The notes: a model not told the origin generated them from the sequence alone. Shown: positions 22,307 to 32,500, counted from the first letter of the stretch. The stretch is DNA of 64,000 nt from Alopecurus myosuroides (GCA_028641055.1 CM054060.1:240154833-240218832), one strand, 5' to 3'. Made by a program: numbers and translations.

Positions 22307-22517
22307 GGGTTTGCTTAGGGGTAAGTAAGTCTTGCTTGGGAGTCAAGTAAACCTCTCTATATATGGAGAGGAGATGTATCAATCTAATCAAGCAAGAATT
22401 AAGAAGGAAAACCCTTCCCTCTTGCCCGGCCGTGGGAAAGGATCCCCACGGCCGGCTCTCCCGCGCCCTCGCAGCTCTCTCTCTCTCTCTCCCGCTCAAA
22501 CCCTAACAACCATAACA
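22307..22517 (+). repeat. 5' LTR of non-autonomous element, truncated
   Basis: Nearly identical to 23755-23959; differs by extra CT dinucleotides at about 22481-22490. It starts abruptly at GGGTTTGC, where Reina pol ends. TATA box at 22358-22364. Confidence 0.92.
22352..22371 (+). promoter_or_regulatory. TATA box inside a 6-bp inverted repeat
   Basis: CCTCTC, centre TATATATG, GAGAGG. The same site recurs in the 3' LTR at about 23800-23819. Confidence 0.72.
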
Positions 22518-22519
22518 TC

Positions 22520-22533
22520 TGGTATCAGATTCC
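22520..22533 (+). other. Primer-binding site, initiator tRNA-Met type
   Basis: TGGTATCAGATTCC two bases after the LTR; matches the usual TGGTATCAGAGC for its first ten bases. Confidence 0.88.
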
Positions 22534-22542
22534 TCGGTTGCG

Positions 22543-23565
22543 ATGTCTTCGGGCTTGTCCACCGCCCCCGCCGTGATCGCCTCGTCGGGCGCGCCCACCA
22601 CCATGGCGCCCCCGCCGGCGTCTGCGGCCCCGGCCGCGCCGGCTCGGGAGCCCGCCCCCATCCTCTCGATCCAGGAGCTCTCCACGCGCCTCCGCGACCT
22701 GACCGAGTTGGTCTCCGACATCAAGCACGTCATCGCCGTGCTCCTCCAGCGGACGGAGCCACTCGACGCCAGGATGTTGTCGTCGCCGCCACTCGACGCC
22801 AAGCTGCTGCAGCCCCCGCTGCCGCTGTCCGTCTCCGGGCCGATCTATACGGCAGCTTGGGCGCCGCCGCACATCCAGTCACCACCGGCGCCACCCCAAC
22901 AGTACGGCGGGCCCTCCCGCTTCACCGGTACTTACGCCGCTCCCGACGGTGCGCCATTCCACGGGGGGTCCTCCATGGTCGCAACACCGGCGCCGACCCC
23001 CGCAGGGCCGCCGCCGCCGCCCTCGGCCGCGACCACGGCGCCAGTCATCACGTTCCAGCATGGGATGCCCTACGACGGGACTGCGACGACCTTGTTCCCA
23101 GCAGCGCCACCGCCGTCCCATGCCAATCCCATCCAACCGATCAAGTTCCAGCCGTCGCCGTCACCGCGTCCGGCTTGGATCGCTATAGACGACGTGTCAG
23201 CGGCGGTGAGGCTGCAGGCTGCTGCGCGCGGCCTCCTAGCGCGTCGGCATGTGCGGGAGATGCGTGATTTACAGCTGCAGCTCCTCCAAGTTGCGCTTCG
23301 CGGTGCAACGGACCTCGCTCTCGTCTGCTGCCTGGGGAATATTGGGCATGCGGTGCGGAGGGCATGCTGTTTTTCCCACGGGCGACGACCTTCAGCCGGC
23401 GGGGAGAAGACATGGTGTCCCCGACAGGAGCGCACTATAGTCCGCCGCCGGCCGCCGCGAGGGCTCCCTTGGTCCCGATGGCGTCTTTGGGATCCAGGGG
23501 GCTGCAAACGCACAAGTTCGGCGCGCGGAGGATTCTCGCCTTATCATTCGGAGTCAAAAAAATAA
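22543..23565 (+). CDS. Gag-like ORF with IQ motif
   Basis: ATG 10 nt after the PBS; 340 codons. Residues 1-35 are Ala/Pro-rich. About 43-78 form a helix (ILSIQELSTRLRDLTELVSD...) like the N-terminal helix of Reina gag spacers. About 90-215 are Pro-rich. Residues about 218-240 carry a classic calmodulin-binding IQ motif (AVRLQAAARGLLARRHVREM). The last 80 residues are Arg/Cys-rich and may be out of the original frame, because a second plus-strand frame (23364-23675) is open over the same stretch. No CCHC zinc knuckle, protease or RT. It may bind RNA or protein for packaging; the role is not known. Confidence 0.65.
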   Translation: MSSGLSTAPAVIASSGAPTTMAPPPASAAPAAPAREPAPILSIQELSTRLRDLTELVSDIKHVIAVLLQRTEPLDARMLSSPPLDAKLLQPPLPLSVSGPIYTAAWAPPHIQSPPAPPQQYGGPSRFTGTYAAPDGAPFHGGSSMVATPAPTPAGPPPPPSAATTAPVITFQHGMPYDGTATTLFPAAPPPSHANPIQPIKFQPSPSPRPAWIAIDDVSAAVRLQAAARGLLARRHVREMRDLQLQLLQVALRGATDLALVCCLGNIGHAVRRACCFSHGRRPSAGGEKTWCPRQERTIVRRRPPRGLPWSRWRLWDPGGCKRTSSARGGFSPYHSESKK

Positions 23566-23704
23566 AGAGTCAGAGTCTCATTCGGGTTAGCTTATTTCAG
23601 GTCAATACAATAGGCCGAGATGTAAAAGGCTTGTTTTTTAGGCGTTCGGTTCGTGTGGGGTCGAATCATCGTTAGGTTGCAGCTCGAGGACGAGCTGCAT
23701 GTCC

Positions 23705-23717
23705 AGGTGGGGTGTAG
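23705..23717 (+). other. Polypurine tract of non-autonomous element
   Basis: Purine-rich AGGTGGGGTGTAG directly before the TG of the 3' LTR. Confidence 0.75.
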
Positions 23718-23959
23718 TGTTAGAGTACGTGATGGGCCTGGCCCGTTAGTCTTAGGGTTTGCTTAGGGGTAAGTAAGTCTTGCTTGGGAGTCAAGTAAAC
23801 CTCTCTATATATGGAGAGGAGATGTATCAATCTAATCAAGCAAGAATTAAGAAGGAAAACCCTTCCCTCTTGCCCGGCCGTGGGAAAGGATCCCCACGGC
23901 CGGCTCTCCCGCGCCCTCGCAGCTCTCTCTCTCCCGCTCAAACCCTAACAACCATAACA
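23718..23959 (+). repeat. 3' LTR of non-autonomous element
   Basis: 242 bp from TGTTAGAGTACG to CAACCATAACA; complete, unlike the 5' copy. Confidence 0.92.
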
Positions 23960-24027
23960 ATGGGTTAATAGGATTGATAGGATACTATTGTCAGGTAAGT
24001 ATCTCTTGTTTATAGGTAGCTCATAGG

Positions 24028-24100
24028 GAAGGAACTACGAAGTTAAGCGTGTTAGTGCCGGAGTAGTGTGAGGATGGGTGACCTCTGCGGGAAGTGTTAG
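24028..24100 (+). repeat. 5S rRNA-like sequence
   Basis: GAAGTTAAGCGTG and AGGATGGGTGACCTC are the A-box and C-box regions of the 5S internal promoter, about 25 bases apart as in plant 5S genes, with diverged sequence between and around them. Only the second half of a 5S gene is recognisable, so this is a pseudogene or part of a 5S-derived mobile sequence (Cassandra-type TRIMs carry such sequence in their LTRs). No Cassandra LTR ends are seen. Confidence 0.55.
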
Positions 24101-24239
24101 TAGAAGGGATAAGTTAGACTGAAATTAAGAATGCATAGTGACAAATGTGAGGTTAAATGGTTAAACAATAGAAATAAATAAAATGGAAATTAAATGATTT
24201 TTTTCCGGAAAAAATCGAAAAAAGAAAAAAAAAACATTT

Positions 24240-24369
24240 GGTAGGAATACGGACCCGTGGACTGATCCTGGGCCACGTGAAGGCCCTTTTAATACCGGTC
24301 CGTAATAGACCGGTACTAAAGGATGGTGTGCCTCTAGAACCGGTACAAAAAGCCCGTTTTCTACTAGTG
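24240..24369 (+). mobile_element. Right end of a CACTA transposon fragment
   Basis: Ends in TTTTCTACTAGTG, the CACTA-family terminus. It is preceded by subterminal repeats based on accggtcc/accggtactaaag in both orientations. No matching left end (CACTAGTAGAAAA) is visible upstream, so the fragment is truncated, probably near 24180. Confidence 0.75.
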
Positions 24370-24555
24370 TTTGGTGGAAAGTGGGAACAAAACGAGATAT
24401 TCCGTTTTTCGCATATTTCACTTCGGAGAAACAAAAAGGGAAAAAACTACTACACATGTTGAACGGATTGCCTAGCTAGTTAGAGGATGATGTACCTACC
24501 ATGGTGCTAAGCGAGAAATGTTCCTTATTCTCAACCAGAACAAAATTACACATGT

Positions 24556-24907
24556 ATTAAATTGACGCACTAGCCATTTCAATCAGAAGTCCGAACTAAA
24601 GGAAAGAGGTTACGCAATATATTTATATTTTAAAACTCTTTCTCAGTCATTTTAATAAAAAGTCTGAATAGATGGGAAGAGGTTGGGAAATATATTTATA
24701 TTTCAGCACTCTTACTCATGTCTAGCATATTTTAGTACTTAGTGTGGGTTAGGTGTAGACCGCAAAATCTTTTTTAATACTGCGCGAGGGGGATCTTGAA
24801 CTTAAAACCTCTTGGCTTTGATATCATATTAAAGTGAGACACTAGCCATCTCAACCAAAAGTCTAAACGAATGAAAGAGGTTAGGCAATATATTTATATT
24901 TCAACAC
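24556..24907 (-). mobile_element. TRIM-like cluster of short terminal repeats
   Basis: Three copies of a 75-90 bp repeat (about 24556-24637, 24638-24706, 24829-24906) share agcca-tc-tcaa-cagaagtc and agaggtt-g-caatatatttatatt. Next to the third copy on the minus strand TGATATCAAAGCCAAG (24811-24826) resembles a tRNA-Met PBS. This fits a terminal-repeat retrotransposon in miniature with LTRs under 100 bp, partly duplicated. No coding capacity. Confidence 0.6.
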
Positions 24908-25408
24908 TATAATCCATGGATATTGATAGACCTTGTGCATGAGTACGACAGCCCAAGCAGTAGAACATGCCCGAAGCTCTGTCAAACACCCACATGAGGA
25001 TGAAATGAAGTTGTGATCTCAAAAGAATTTCAAAAAACTTGGCACTATCCAAAATATAAAAATAGTTTAAAAAAATTTCACATGTTTTTGTATGATTTAA
25101 AACAAAAATATTGAAATTAACTACTCTAATTCTTAACTTCTCTTTCTATTATGTCTATGCTGCTACATGACCCGCACCATATTTGGTGTGATTTTTTTTT
25201 TGCCACAAGGACAACAAGTATATTAATAACCGTCACCATCAGTAAGATCCCCAAGAGTAATAAAAAAATGAAAAATATGTCTTTGGATCACCTAGCGGCG
25301 ACTATAATACCACTGAAGAGAGACGAAGGTGCACACAGTCCTCGCACCTCACTCATCGGAGTCAGGCAAGTCTTGTCGTAAATAGATCATGTTGTAGTAG
25401 ACAGATAG
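24908..25408. other. Unassigned AT-rich interval
   Basis: No open frame, repeat or terminus that I can recognise; it ends at the target site TAG of the CACTA element. Confidence 0.5.
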
Positions 25409-25920
25409 CACTAGTAGAAACAAGATCTTTAATCCTGAGTGGTGAGGCCCTCTAGTCCCGGCTACGCACCCAGCACTACTGAATCGAGACTAGAGGCTCC
25501 CCCTCTAGTCCCGGTTAGCTTACGACCCATGACAAAAAGGGGGACACGTGGCCTCTGGTTGTTCCTTTGGTCGAGGATCTTTAGTCCTGGTTCGCAAGAG
25601 GACCTGGGACAAATTTGTCCCCACGTGGTAGCCCCTCGCTTTGGTTTTTTTATTTAAAAAATTATGATCAATAATACAAAAATATATGGTTAATTAATAA
25701 CTAATCCGAAAAATACATATATCATATCAAAAATTTCATAAAAGAAATATCTATCTAATAAAAATTACTTTATTCTTTATGATAATTCAACCGGGACTAA
25801 AGCCCGTCTATTAGTTTACATGGAGATCTAACCGCGACTAGAGCCCGTTTACTCGGTTACATGGAGATATAAGCGGGACTAGAGCCCGTCCAACCGATGG
25901 AGTATTTTCCCTTTAGGTTT
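25409..25920. repeat. CACTA left TIR and subterminal repeats
   Basis: TIR CACTAGTAGAAAC, followed by alternating-orientation units of about 10-14 bp (tctagtcccggct, gagactagaggc, ccgggactaaagcc) at about 25430-25520 and 25790-25890. Such repeats bind the TNPA-type protein in En/Spm. Confidence 0.82.
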
Positions 25921-26109
25921 ATGAGATTGTCCAACAAAAATCCGGCAATTTATCCTTGAATTGCTACAAAGCACTCCTTTAGTTGCAGATTGCTCCGTAT
26001 TTGATCCAACTATAAAAGAAGGAGATCAATATGAATACCAACCATCATAACAAAAATTATGAAAGACACTCAACATAATTGATGGTAATAAAATAAAATT
26101 GTGAATGTA

Positions 26110-29100
26110 TTTGTTCACTTACTTCCGAAAATGTCGCTGGATTCCGCTCACTGACCTCCCGGCGAATCCACTCGCACACGAAGTATCCACACAAATTGGT
26201 CCCCTCTGACTGCCGCGCGCACTTTACGAGAATAGAATTAAATCATATAGTAATCAAGCATGATATAACTATATTAAAATTATAATTAAACAGATTCTCG
26301 GACCTAGCTCGTACTACTTACATTGAAATGATGAAAAGTAATCTCCTTTTCAAAATAACCAGCTGTCCTCTGGATGGAATTTTTGCAAATCCTGCCTGGC
26401 AGAAAAAAAAGAATAAATGAGTTATTAGTTATTTGATATCTTAGAAAATGAAGAAAAGAGACCGACGTAGTGGGATAATGATTCAAATTACCTTTGGAGC
26501 GCATCTATAATATTTCTGTACTTCTCTTAGGGTTTCGCCAATGAGTCGTAGATTTTAAAATTTCCAGAGTCAACTTCAATGATTAGCAGAATGTAATGGA
26601 AGTTACGCACGTTTATTTACGCCAATAATACATTTAACATCGAGTAAGACAAAAAATTAATATGTACAAGATAGTAACACTCTTACTCGAAGTTGTAAGG
26701 AAACAATATCTTCGTTTTATAATGTGGGCTCTCTATGAAGCTTAGCAAGTTATTCTCCGTTTCTTGGCGAAGCCCCATAGCAAGACTTCATTAATTAGTT
26801 TTGGGTCAACGAACCCAATGTCAAAGGTACATTTTCGATAACATTCATCACTCTTCATCCTGCATAATAGCGTAGTGATCATAATTACAGGCAATGAACT
26901 AGCAGAGCTAGAGACTTTTAGAAATAAATGAAGGAATTGAATCACTTACAGACAATAGGTACTGATGACACTCAAGTCGAGGGAGTCAGGCTTGTATAAC
27001 ATATAGAGTTATTCAAGATAAATCTCTATCTTGTCTTCACAAATGAAATGCTCTCGCGTAACTTTCACAACGAGAATTGTTTGATTTTCCTTGCTGACTT
27101 GTAAATACCAGTCATGAAGTTTCCGCATTTATGTTGGTATAACTCTGATCTGATCTGGTGGCAACAGAGGCTTCCCGTATTCTCATTTTCATACTTCATC
27201 CAACTTGGGGATATCTCAGCCTACCAGTTGAGAAAGGCCAATACCAACTTCTGTAGCAAATTCCGCTGCGGCCAGACCAATGGGTAACACATTGAGCGGG
27301 GAGATGGACTATTTTGCCTGTTCTCCGAGCTGGGAAACGTCTTTTTCCCACTACCACTACTACTTTCTGTCTTGTGGGAGTTAGATTTTCTTAGACAGCA
27401 TGCATAGTCATCTGGCCTATTTAGCTCAATTTGCGATGGCTGCTGAAGGAACTCCTTAGCTTATTTTATGTTTTCCGGAGGAAATACTTGATTTGTCTCG
27501 GGCTTTTTAGGTGCAAACTGCCTTTTCACGTCCATCGTCATGACCATGTCGGTTTCCTCATCATTCAGGTCGTAATCTCTAATGGGAGGAGTCGGAAGTA
27601 CTCTTGGGAGGGGCTCCTCTCAGGGTCGTTTGTGTCGTTTATCCATCGATTAAGGGATGAGCTTTCCCATGTTTCCCTGAGTATTAGTGGGCGGGGCCGG
27701 CGGAGTCGACTGATGAGGCTGCGGAGATCGAGATGGACTCGTGTAGTGGTGGTCATCCCTCCCGTCATCATGTGGACTTGGAGGAGACGATGGCGGACTT
27801 GGCGCCGAGCCTGGAAACACAATATATCTCTTGCGCCATAGAATGATACTACCCCCTACGTCTCCCAGTGTCCTCTCATCATCACCTCCAGGGATTCATA
27901 TCCTGGTACAAGTTGATCCACGCCGACATGACCATAGCCATCTGGAATCTCATTGCAATGCCACCGTGTTATAGATTCACAAGTTAAAGCATAGTCGTCT
28001 GCCGCCTTCAAGGATAAGTTCTTCACTCCCACATGGATCTCACAACTTGCCTTCTCCTTGATATCATCCATGCGATAGTGATCCATCGGTGACTCTTCAG
28101 CACCAACTCTCGTGGAAGCCGCACTGCTTCTTCACTGAGATGGGATGACTTGACTATCTTGCTGCAGCTGATGAGTTGGCAATTTCTCGCGCAATTCCTC
28201 TATTTGTTTCTGTTGGTCCTTTACCATAGCAATTAAATCATTGTGCTTTTTCTCTAGGTCGTCCAACCGGGCTTCCTCCTCCTTCTCTTTCCTCTTCTTT
28301 GCTGTTGCTCAGCTTCTATAAGTTTCATGCTCCTCAGGAAACCTGACCTTCCACGTCACACTAGGTCCTAAGCCTCGTGTTCGTTCTGGTTTATCAGGAT
28401 TCCCGAGGGCCTTAGTCAGCTCATCGCTCTCTCTGCCGGGAATAAACTTTACCTCTAAAACCTCGACGATTGCTTCAACAATTGCTTTCTGGGGTACATG
28501 AATATCTTTCTTTTCATCAGTTTTTAACTCCCCAGTTTCCAAGTCATACTCCGTCCCACGCCCAAGTACCCGAATTCTTTCCCTATGGGAACAGTCCTCT
28601 ATAGATGGAGTGATCCCCTTTTCGCGCAAGGTAGCCTCAACTCGATCCCACTTAGGCTCGGCACTTCTATAGCCACCTGACCCTATCTTATGGTGACATT
28701 TATTTTTCCCTGCATTTATCTTATTGTTTTTCGACCTCTGCTTAGCTACTTCATAATTCTTGTACTCTAGAAATGAGTCCCAGTGAGCCCGCTGCCTCTC
28801 TAATGTGCCAGTGAAATCTGGAACTTTATTATCTTTGACATATGCATGGTATAATCTTTTCTTGTGATTGTTGAACTATTCAGTCATCTTCTTAAGAGTG
28901 TAATGCTTGACTAAGTTCCTCATGGCATTTTTCTTTGCGATATCATCCAAGACCGGTAGGGTGAAATGTGAAATGAGCTTTTTTCAAAGCACATCTTTCG
29001 ATCTCTCGTCGACAAAAGTAACTCCCTCTACCTGCTTTGGCTTATTCCATTCGTGAATGCCGATAGGGATGTTGTCCCTAACAATAACTCTGCATGAATG

Positions 29101-29520
29101 CACAAACTTATTTGCGTTTGCCTTGGGAAGCAACGGTTTGCCATCTGGACCGACCACCTCAATTAGGAGATGCGCATTTTCGGCCAACCCTTTGGCATGG
29201 CCTTCTTTAGAATAGGTCGATATGGAGTTCTAAATTAAGAAACATCGATTTATACATATATATACAATTATTTCATCTAATCACCACAGTCTTAATATAC
29301 CTCGACAGACTACAGATGTCCACCATCTTGCGATTCATCGTAATTCTCGATGCTCGTTTGCAGGTCGGCTATTCTTTCCAGATCCATTCCCTCACCGGAC
29401 TCGTTCAAAACCTGCGAGCCTTCATCTTCTCCGGTGTCACCAACATCGGGTTGTTGCCGTAGAAGGGCGAAAATTTCCTCTTCATTTTCTATGTTGTTGA
29501 AGTGATTCATTGCTTAACTA
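26110..29520 (-). pseudogene. CACTA second gene: Ptta/En/Spm transposase-like region plus Ulp1-like protease
   Basis: A set of exons read right to left. 29510-28980 includes LIEVVGPDGKPLLPKANANKFVHSCRVIVRDN. 28980-28310 is the Ptta/En/Spm plant-transposase domain (ERQRAHWDSFLEYKNYEVAKQ, GYRSAEPKWDRVEATLREKG). Then comes a Pro/charged region (28100-27400). The C-terminal exons near 26880-26110 look like a C48 (Ulp1) cysteine protease: CTFDIGFVDPKLIN, KTKILFPYNF, NFHYILLIIEVDSGNFKIYDS with the His, and TNLCGYFVCEWIRRE with the Cys. Splice-like junctions separate these pieces. There are numerous stops, so it is a pseudogene. The Ulp1 fold removes SUMO-like tags in cells; its role in transposons is unknown. 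Confidence 0.75.
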
Positions 29521-29749
29521 ATAGAAAAGAAAGAATGATAGCATTAGGAGATGTGATCCAGTAATAAATCTAAAATGATGTAATACATCTAGAATAAAGT
29601 GATCCATCACTTAACTAAAGAAAAAGAAAGATCAAATATTCAAAAGTATCACTAATATAATCCAGTTTCATAGCTTGGGTCCATTTTATTTAACCCTAAT
29701 ACATCGCGAATAAAACACCGATACATCTCACATGCATGAACCTCTCAAA

Positions 29750-30110
29750 CTAGCTTCGACCGGGTCCTGGGCCGCGAGGTGCTAAGCCACCGGCGCTGCG
29801 CATCCAAAGATAAGGAACCCTCACAGTGTCGTAGCTCACGTGATAAGGAACACTCAAAACAAACGACCATGTATTGCTAAACTGGGTATCTAACAAATAC
29901 ATATATCGACGGACATGCTCGTCCTCCTCCCTGATACGATCATGTACCACCTCGTCGGGCGCCGGCTCCCTCTGAACCAAGTGTGGCCCATGCGACTGGC
30001 ACCAAAGAAGATTCGGCTCGACGACGTCACCGGATTCCTCACAAAGCTGCGTGTACCACAACATAGCACCTCCCAGTGCTAGCCCGACGGAATCCAGTCT
30101 CGGACATCAC
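29750..30110 (-). pseudogene. CACTA-associated small ORF
   Basis: Open 104-codon frame (30064-29750) with WYTQLCEESGDVVEPNLLWC, VVHDRIREEDEHVRRYMYLL and FSNTWSFVLSVPYHVSYDTV, possibly another exon of the second CACTA gene since it is on the same strand between its other parts. Not assigned to a domain. Confidence 0.45.
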
Positions 30111-30159
30111 CCCTCTGGTCCAACAGGGACATCGTCGCCGAGAATAACAAACTAGAAAG

Positions 30160-30530
30160 CACAATTCTAATTAACACTAATTCTAAAAAAGTAACGTATC
30201 CAAATTATAACCCTTAAACTAATCCTAACACCAATTCTAACCCTAAACACTAATTTCTAACAGTAAAAAACTCTAACACTAACACTAATTCTAAAACTAA
30301 CATTAATTCTAAATCTAACACTAACGCTAATTCTAAATCTAGCACTAATTTTAAATAAATAAAAACTAATTTAACGCTAATTTATAATTCTAAACACTAA
30401 ATCTAACACTAATTTCTAATCCTGAACCTAACACTACTTTCTAACGCTAACTAACCTAACACTAATTTAACACTAACTAACACTAATTTAACACTAATAA
30501 ATAATTAACCTAACACCCGGGTTTAGGCTT
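30160..30530 (+). repeat. Degenerate (CTAACACTAATT)n tract
   Basis: About 370 bp made almost wholly of taacacta, attctaa and ccctaa units. It looks telomere-like in places, but units are irregular and mixed with TAATT, so it is a low-complexity array inside the transposon. Confidence 0.75.
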
Positions 30531-30793
30531 AGGCGGATCTCACCTCCGGCTCGGGCGTGGTGGGCTCGGTGGCGCCGACGTTGTGGGCTCGGGCACAGCG
30601 GACGATGACGAGCGGGCGTGGCAGACGACAAGCGGCGTGGGCAGTGGGCTCGGACGGCGGCGGAGCGGAGGAGGGCGTTGAGCGGCGCCCTGCGATTGGG
30701 CAGCCTAGCGACGCAAATATCGTCGCGGCGGAGACCTCCTTCTCTGTCCCGTTTCATGGCTCGAACCGGGAGGAGGACACGGGTATTTATACC

Positions 30794-30934
30794 CAGGGAC
30801 CTCTAGTCCCGGTTGTAGCCACGAGCCGGGACTAAAGGGTTCCCTCTAGTCCTGGTTGTAGCCACGAGCCGGGACTAGAGGTGTTTTGCGAACACCTCTT
30901 TAGTCCCGGCTCGTGGCTACAACTGGGACTAGAG
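30794..30934. repeat. Internal hairpin made of CACTA subterminal units
   Basis: An arm of about 42 bases (30844-30885) is followed after a few bases by its near-perfect inverted copy (30891-30934), with few mismatches. A partial third copy precedes it (30794-30838). The sequence is the same family as the terminal ctagtcccgg repeats. Confidence 0.82.
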
Positions 30935-31301
30935 GTGTTTCTTCCGCGCGCATATTTTCGGTGACAAGTCTTTGAAATTGAATTTGAATAACTTCTACAT
31001 ATTTTTAAATATGAAAAAAGTTTCAACATAAAATGTGTTTGGATTTGAATAACTAATGCAAAAAAACATTATCTGTTTTCTAAACTAATTATTTTAACTA
31101 TCCAAACTATTCAAACTATCAACATTAAAAGTGTCTGAATTTGGTTACTTTTTTATTTTTCGACTATATTGACTTTCCAATGGTACGAGAGATAAATGGG
31201 AATTCATTTTACATAATCGCAAATTGGTCAAACGAACATGAGGCGCATGATGTAGGTAGCTATAGACCACCAGTACGGAATGACAAGAATGGATCTCCGG
31301 T

Positions 31302-31682
31302 TTAGACATACTTCTGCTTAGGCCTATAATACTCGTCCTTGTAGTCGTCGTGGTCGCCATCGTCGTCGTCACTATCGTCGGACGGCGATCGGAGCTGATA
31401 CCTCGATGGGTGAGCACGCCTGGACTGGAAGTGAGGGTAGCACAGGCGGGGGTTATCGCCGGCCCTGATGTAGTCCATGACACTCTAGAGAGTCCGACTA
31501 CCCCACCACAGTCGACGACCAGCCTTGTTGAACTTCGGAGGAGTCGGGCCGTCCCCCTTGTACCTGGCAATCGCCCTCTCACACCGATCGATGAAGAAGG
31601 CGTGCCAAGTTGGGCGGTAGTCGGGATCCCAGCGGGGATCCATCGGCTAATGCGGCATGAACTCGAGGTAGTAGTGATCCAT
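31302..31682 (-). pseudogene. CACTA small acidic ORF
   Basis: 127 codons from ATG 31682 to TAA, interrupted by two in-frame TAGs. It begins MDHYYLEFMP; middle YRPTWHAFFIDRCERAIARYKGDG and FNKAGRRLWWG; the end is Asp-rich then KDEYYRPKQKYV. I recall similar short proteins next to TNP2 in Triticeae Caspar elements; function unknown. It lies between TNP2 and the second gene on the same strand and could be the latter's first exon. Confidence 0.6.
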
Positions 31683-31784
31683 GATGCCAATGGCGGCCAA
31701 GCCTTTATATAGTGAGAATGGCGGGAAGCGGTGGAAAGCGCGGGAAGACGGAGGCGGGAGCGATGGAAAGTGCGGGTCCCTGTT

Positions 31785-31990
31785 CGAGCAACCAACCGGG
31801 ACTAAAGGGGTTTATTTGTTTCCGTGCAATTTTACCAACCGGGACTAAAGGGGTTTATTTCTTTCTGGGCAATTTTACCAACCGGGCTTAAAGGGTCTTA
31901 GGTCCTGGGCAATTTTACCAACCGGGACTAAAGGGGTTTAGGTCCTAGGCAATTTTACCAACCGGTACTAAACGGGTTTATTTCTTCCCC
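31785..31990 (+). repeat. Tandem repeat, about 42 bp x 5, in CACTA
   Basis: Units accaaccgggactaaagggg...ttattt/ggtcctgggcaatttt. Each carries the transposon's subterminal ccgggactaaag core. Confidence 0.8.
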
Positions 31991-32039
31991 TTTCCAACAA
32001 AACCCTAGCCCCGCTTTTGGTGGGAATCCCACCAATAAG

Positions 32040-32500
32040 GAAGAAGCACAAGGATCATGTGTTTCTTTCGAGCGCTTGTGAGCCGTTGGATCAAGGCTGT
32101 GTTTCTTTTGAGCGCTTGTGAGCTGTTGGATCAAGGGAGTGTTTCTTTTGAGTGCTTCTGAGACACAAGACCCTATATATAGCCCACCTCTTTGACATGT
32201 TTGGCACTCACTCTGTACTCATTGTAAAGCATTCAGATTCCCTACATACATCCTACGGTGCATTTGATATGCGGGCACTCACGAGCCACCGTTGAGCTAT
32301 ATGCAGGGGAAACCGTATGTTCTGTTCTATCTATAAAATCCTTTAGTTTATGGACCGAATACAAATCATTCGGATTCCCTGCATACATCCAACAGTGCAT
32401 TTGATATACAGGCACTCACGAGTCACCGTTGGGTTGTATGCAGGGAAAACCGTGTGCTTTGGTCTATCGAGAAATCCTTCAGTTCATCGACTGTATGCAT
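32040..32500 (+). repeat. Two further tandem repeats in CACTA
   Basis: About 49-bp units (gtgtttcttttgagcgcttgtgagctgttggatcaag) three times at 32058-32160. Then come two 135-140 bp units (about 32228-32350 and 32368-32495) that share ggattccctgcatacatcc, gcactcacgagccaccgtt and tatgcaggg-aaaccgt. Confidence 0.75.

Larger units (their letters stand above)
22307..23959 (+). mobile_element. Non-autonomous LTR element with IQ-motif ORF
   Basis: Plus-strand element with 5' LTR remnant (22307-22517), PBS, one ORF, polypurine tract and complete 3' LTR (23718-23959, 242 bp). It has no protease, RT or integrase. Its LTR ends (TGTTAG...CCATAACA) and the sequence just before the 3' LTR resemble the neighbouring Reina-type element, so it is probably a deletion derivative mobilised by a Reina relative. 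The 5' LTR lacks its first 37 bp, which are replaced by Reina pol. Confidence 0.85.

Noticed and set aside
20793..22330. Many long open frames opposite to Reina pol
   Set aside because: High GC and codon bias of the pol gene suppress stops on the other strand; none resembles a protein.
22307..22499. N-terminal extension of the Reina polyprotein up to 22499
   Set aside because: This part is antisense to the LTR of the plus-strand element and recurs at 23720-23941; it is not original protein.
30160..30530. Telomere-like ccctaa units
   Set aside because: Units are irregular and mixed with TAATT; the tract is wholly inside a CACTA element, so it is not an interstitial telomere.
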